Below the pieces are notes generated by a model. The model ran no database searches and had not been told where the DNA came from. It saw nothing but the letters and a program-made list of their open reading frames with translations. A stretch of DNA of 64,000 bases. Origin: Synanceia verrucosa. Lineage: Eukaryota; Chordata; Actinopteri; Perciformes; Synanceiidae. The translations under genes and the position numbers were made by a program. Positions 58,754 to 64,000 of the stretch are shown one piece after another (position 1 is the stretch's first letter; every line of letters begins with the position of its first letter). Location: the NCBI GenBank assembly GCA_029721515.1, contig CM056556.1:6820501-6884500 (forward strand), written 5' to 3'.

Positions 58754-61700
58754 TCACTCAATCCACTAATTAAAAGTTAGACTATTCCATTGTGGTTCAA
58801 ACTCATTGTCAGAAGAACAGTACAAAAAAGAAGACAAATTGATAAATAAACAAAAGAGGAAAAAAGAAATAGGAGCATTTATAGCCAGTGGCACTGTGTG
58901 CATCAGCTTCCTATCAGTCTTGCACCGATTTTGCTCAGCTACGACTTAAAGGTTACATATTCTCCATAATAGATGGATTTAAATGGGCCAAGTGGGTTGA
59001 GAAGAAAACCTGCTCTTCTGTGCCTCTTCAATCCCTTTGTACATCGTTTCACTCTTAAAAGCACATCCAAGCCCAGATTTACACACTCCAGCAACTTCCT
59101 GAGACATGTTGTGGAAAGGGCTGTTTTTCCTCAGAGAAAGGACTCCTACAGTAGATCAGTACATAGTGTATATAGAGGAGATTGCCATCCTGCAATTCAG
59201 ACAATAAAAACTAAATACTCTAGCTATTTGTAATTCTAAATATTAACACACACTGTTTCCCTCAGGAGATGCTAAATTTAAATCTGATGTTGCTGTGTTG
59301 TCTTTCTTTCAGAGTTGAATTTAAAAACCCTTCTCAATCATGCAGAAATGATGCTCCTGCAAAGTAGAACAATCTTTCCTAAATGGAGTGTAACGTGTCT
59401 TGCAGTTTAAAGTTGAAACAACAAAACAGAGTTATTTTCTGATACATATTTAACTATGTTTGTGTCTGTTTTTTTTTTTGTGAATGGAACTGTGTCTAAA
59501 GGTTTTATGTATTTTGGGAAACGGGAAATGCTGTGATTTATTTGGTGCAGTTACTGTGATGTGCTCATTCTGATCTATGTTTTTGCTACTGGATTTGGCT
59601 GGAGAAGCTGACAAACACTTCAGTCTCCCATTTTGAGAAAAGCCATTAAAACCATGACATTTCAGAATCTTCTGACATGGTTGGTTTTCCAAATCTGTTT
59701 CCTGATACAGCAACTTTTGTTCATCAAAATGCAGGTCTGCATGTAGCTCTGTTCGTGTTTACCACAGGGAAGCATCATCAGTTGGTATGGAAACACCTAT
59801 TTAACCAACCACAAACTCCCTCTCTTCATCTGTCATTCACTCAGCAAGGTCAAAAGATACTTTCCCCTGCCTCGACATATTCCCCTTCCTCTGCTCTGAC
59901 CTTCAAACCTCTCCTCACTGTTCACTTGTCTACTTCTCTTACACTCACACTCTCCTCACTCTGCTCATCTCTCCGTTTGCACCCCGACCCATTCTCTTCA
60001 ACATCTCTGGTGACAGCACCCGATTGACATTAATGGCACTACAGGATAGAAAGGTTAATTAAGACCAACTGTTCCCTGCCCATTCCTCAGCACCATCTGC
60101 TGTGCAGCTCCAGTCAAACAGATACAGACTCAGAACTGAACTGACATTGTAATGAGACAACGAATGTAGTGAGGAAATATGTATTTATTGAGTATAAGTC
60201 TGTGTGTCTGCTGAAAATTAAATGTATAGTCCTTGTTAAATTTATTGTTATTTTGTTGTGGATATCAAGATAATTCTGGCACCATGGTATGACCTGACTG
60301 TTGCATTTTCAATGCTTGTGATGTAATCCAGCAGACAGTATTTTTTTTTTTTATCATTTACTCTGTACAGTACACAGTTGAAACAGAGGCCTTATGGTAA
60401 TACAGGATTCTGCACATTACTGATAACCTTGAGAAAGATATGTGGGAAACCATTAACTGTAATACAAATCAAAATGACATCAAACGCTTTACTTTTGACA
60501 AGGAAAGTCATTACTGCATGCATTTTTTTAATGTACTGCATGCATATTTTTGTTTCACCAAACATGAAAGTCTTGAAATTGACAAAAATGCTTGTTACTT
60601 AATTTGTGCTGAGGCATTAATAGCAGTTGGATGTGGTTAAATATTTGTTGATACTCTGTCATGACTAAGTGGGCGTGAGGTTGCTTAAGCAGTCCAATCA
60701 AGACCACAGGGTGCGAAATCTCAGCAAGCTTAGAAGAAACTAAGGTTGCAGTAAAACACATAAACAAAGTGATGACAAACATCTAAATATGGAGACCGGA
60801 GGGGGTTTCAAACTCTCTTTATCTTCACTTTCATTTCCTCTCTTTCTTTATCTCCATTGGGATTCTCAGCTTTGATCTTTGAACCTGTAAAATTCACACG
60901 CAGAGGCGCTCTTGACAGTAAGAGAGGAGGCAAGTGATGTGCAAAGGCAAAATGAGGGGGTGAGTGGAAGATTAGTTATGCAGAACATGGACGTCAAGGG
61001 CAGAGGAGGCAGATACAGCTGCAGGCAGCCTGTCTGAGCGTATGGAACTGTTCCTAAGCTAAACAACAGTGTTCCAAATGATGAAGTGATAGAGCGAACA
61101 TTTGGAAATTCAACAGGAACAGTTCTAGCCCACAGTGCAACGCAGCTGTGTACAGTGGATGTACTATAGGCTTTGTCTCCAATAAACAGGCTTCAGATAT
61201 ACTTAAGAAAACATTTCTAGAAAAAGTGCTTCAAAACTTAAAAAAAGTAGACCTCCACCAATGCCAAATGCCAAACATCTTGCAGTTTTAACGCAAGTGG
61301 AAAAAATATTATCTGCTCTGTGATTCTAATCTACTTTGAGATTTAATGGGTTTTTTTCTGTGGTCCATGCTTGATCTTCCATGTTTCATGAAAATTGGGA
61401 AGGAAATATATTGGCAAACAAACCGAACTGTACCTTTAATATAGCTATTGATCATAACTTATAAAGGATGCATTATGGAAGAGTGTTAAAAAAAAAAAAA
61501 AAAACGGTTTATGTTCAATACATAATCGTAGAAAAATGAATTACTGCTTCAGCGGTGTCATAGTAACATGCAGTCCATGCAGCAGAATGGGCATGTGATT
61601 AGCTGCAGTCGGCTGATCGCTCAAAAGTACAGCTTTATCTCTTAAACGGACTGTGAAATAAGTCAGCAGCATTTTATTTCACCCATACTGGAAAAAAAAA

Positions 61701-64000
61701 ATCACCGGATTCTTCTTTTTCTTGGGCTGCTTGCTGTGCTTACATGGATGGTTAAAGTCAACCAAAAACCATGAAGCCCTTTATTTAAGTGCAGTTATAA
61801 TTGAACAACAAAAAGGGAAGTCACATGGTTTATCTTGTGCTGTCCCTGAATGCACCCACCTTCAACCATCCAAAGTCTGCACCAACCCAGAATGGCATAC
61901 ATCTTCAATAAAGGTCACATTCAAATGACACATTCTGTCAATTCAGTCGGTTGGCTTTTGGCACTAACTGAGGCATACAGTATAACCGGAAAATCCATTC
62001 AGCATGCTGTGCCAGAGAATGCTGCAATGATCACCATTGAGAAGCATCATTGCATGCCTATTCTGCCATGCCTTCACATTGTTTCTTATCCTTTCTTTCA
62101 TATTGCTTGAGGATTAAGTGATGCCTTATACCCCATGCCAAGGCCTTTCTCCAAACAAACCATTCACAAACAGAAAAGGCAATCAGGCAAATGCAGTTAG
62201 CATACAAAGAGAAGTGAATGCACGCCTGTAGATGGTGAAAAGACATTTAAGACTCACTGCGCCTGTTACAGCGATCCAGAGCATGAATATTCATTTACCC
62301 ATTTTTTTCCACTGTGTGTGTTTTATTCAGTTTTTCACATTATGTTTGTGTTTTGCAGACACAATGGAACTGCATCTTACTCTCCGTCTTTTTCGGTGCT
62401 ATGATTCGGTGCACATTTGGATCTAACATGCACGTAAATATTGCACAGTCATGACCTTGACTCCGGCTTTCTTTCGAGCAGTGCAGTCAGGTTAGAGTTT
62501 GTTCTCCCTGTTCTTGTGCTTGTTGTTGATGTTGTCACAGTTGATAAGCTCAAAATTCAAGTTGGAAACTGTGATGCACTTCCCCTGGTGCACCGGGTAT
62601 TCTACGTATCTCTGCATGCTAGTATAATGAATTAGGATGTTCTGCAGACGCTCACTGTTGAACTCATTCAAACTTCCCCGAGAACAGTCCCCTGATGACT
62701 CTCACAGAATCCATTAATGTAATAAGTGAATCAAATTGAAATGCAGTTGCATTTTTTTTTTGTTTTCATCTCAACATTGCCTCCCTTTTCAGAATTCTGT
62801 TAACGCGCTGCGTCTGATGTATCCTGGTTTAAGTAACACAAAACTGCCAACCTGGTTTTGTTCAGATATTCTTATTATCATAAAGTGTTCTGAAACAGTA
62901 TCTATTATAACACTCAGTATCTTTCAGTGGCACATGGCAGCCAGCTGACACAAGGCAATTTAATGCAAAAAGAAGGGTGCATACACTCTGTTGGTTATCA
63001 GTAGGTGAAGTTGACATATGTGATGAAAGAGCCTTTACAAATACACGGGGTTAAAGACACTGGGAGAGAGGTGCCATGTTGAAAATTCATGAGATACCAG
63101 TCCGGCTATCACAAGTGTTTTCCCTTCCCATCCATCCTGAATGCACGTTGTTAGATTATCGAATGGCTTTTATTCTTCTTTTTGTCCATTGACACATGTA
63201 AGCACACACAAACACATCAAGTTCACACACACCGCCACCCTAACGGGTTTTGTGTATTGAGTTGACTGTTGCTAAGCACATTGGTCATTAGGCGGTCAAA
63301 CCTGCCGCCACCTGGGCAAATAAAAGCTCAGCCATAAGCGTCAGACCCATTAACATTCTCTCCTCAGTGGGCTCTCCATGTGTCTTGTTGGCTTTATTTC
63401 ATTGTCTCACCTTGATATACTTGAATTGATTTTTGTGAACCATCTGTGGCCATCCTCTCCAAAGACAAGTCTTCTACAAATTCTTGAACTACCAGTAAAC
63501 TATTTAATGTAGTGATACAGAAGAGGGTGAAATATGAATATGTAAATAACACTAAAGACACCAGATTGGCTTTCGTGCTTGCTTAAATGTATATCTGATA
63601 GCCCCAGGGCACCAGACTTGTTTTTGTAGTTGTAGACAGTCACTTTCAGCTCAACAAAGATCTGAATACCGTTGCATTGACAGTATTTGTCCTTGCTGAA
63701 GGCAAGAATGCACCTAATCCAGACTGCTCACAAACTCACAGCTGAGCCATATTTTTGGTTTGAGCATTTTATTTTCATTACTGGGTGAAATGAAAGCGCT
63801 TCCTGTTGCCTTGATGCTTGCCATTAAGCATTAGATTTGGGGGATTTGTGAGTAATCTCGATAATTTGAATGAGTAAATTTTTCCACAACTTGGCTGTTG
63901 CTTAGATTACTTGAATATGTGCAGAAGCCTGCAATTTCAGTCCAATCAAGTCTCAATTTTTGCAAACGCAAATGAAGTTGTGATGCCTTTTTCATTTGTT
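58754..64000. other. Unannotated stretch, nothing recognised
   Basis: Pyrimidine-rich sequence at about 59810-60000 inflates the 116-codon frame 59677-60027. A-runs lie near 61486-61504. Positions 62100-62330 are repeat-free with mixed composition and might be conserved. Acceptor-like tracts occur (for example before 62360 and 62792), but none has a convincing donor partner. Confidence 0.45.

Noticed and set aside
59677..60027. 116-codon Ser/Leu/Thr-rich frame
   Set aside because: Its composition follows a pyrimidine-rich tract, and there is no domain or splice support.
1..64000. CRISPR array, operon or other prokaryotic system
   Set aside because: The repeat families, splice-like signals and lack of long open frames are those of vertebrate DNA. 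The only regular array (15.03-15.51 kb) is a contiguous tandem repeat without spacers.

Overview
The window looks like vertebrate, most probably teleost fish, nuclear DNA. It is AT-rich with no operons or long open frames. It carries repeat families typical of fish genomes: a Tc1 element with a DD34E transposase, hAT elements, TTAA-flanked MITEs of the T2/Kolobok type, tRNA-headed DANA/mermaid-like SINEs, and decayed copies of fish-expanded gene families (Pim-like kinase, THAP protein). No intact host protein-coding gene could be identified. The window reads as a gene-poor intergenic region or the inside of a very large intron. I did not find a coherent new biological system; the interesting signals are structural and evolutionary.

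Layout. 1-13 kb is mostly unrecognised non-coding DNA. It has a possible two-exon reading frame at 641-924, two stretches that could be conserved regulatory DNA (7.6-7.9 and 9.5-9.85 kb) and a probable TTAA-flanked repeat at 11.6 kb. At 13.6-15.0 kb a two-exon THAP-domain pseudogene lies on the minus strand, directly downstream of a 76-bp minisatellite (15.03-15.51 kb). 16-19 kb holds a fragment of a common fish repeat and a 263-bp inverted-repeat element. 20.5-27.3 kb is repeat-dense: two copies of a 'GAGTGCC' TTAA MITE, a 0.7-kb segment present twice (21.8 and 25.1 kb) whose second copy sits between 145-bp direct repeats, a hAT element with 8-bp target duplication, and a fragment of a second hAT family.

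27-37 kb contains SINE pieces, a possible 23-nt microexon, a complete but disabled 1,600-bp Tc1 element (33,982-35,581), a TA/GA microsatellite and a LINE-type 3' tail. At 37,661-38,374 a non-autonomous hAT element with a perfect 8-bp target duplication keeps an open BED zinc-finger exon. 40-47 kb holds another MITE, a hAT remnant, a Pim-like kinase pseudogene (44.79-43.70 kb, minus) split by a 648-bp inverted-repeat element, and a T2-type element with a nested full-length SINE. That SINE carries a perfect 24-bp inverted repeat.

49.7-64 kb contains a Tc1-type end, a truncated SINE with target duplications, a 115-bp minimal MITE, a 0.7-kb inverted-repeat element, a MITE interrupted by another repeat, and a T2-type foldback element with about 130-bp inverted repeats. 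The last 5 kb shows nothing recognisable.

The elements do not act together as a pathway. Nesting gives a relative history: kinase copy before the 648-bp element; T2 element before its SINE; MITE before the 317-bp repeat; and a tandem fish repeat probably before Tc1. All family names rest on reading motifs by eye; no database search was run.
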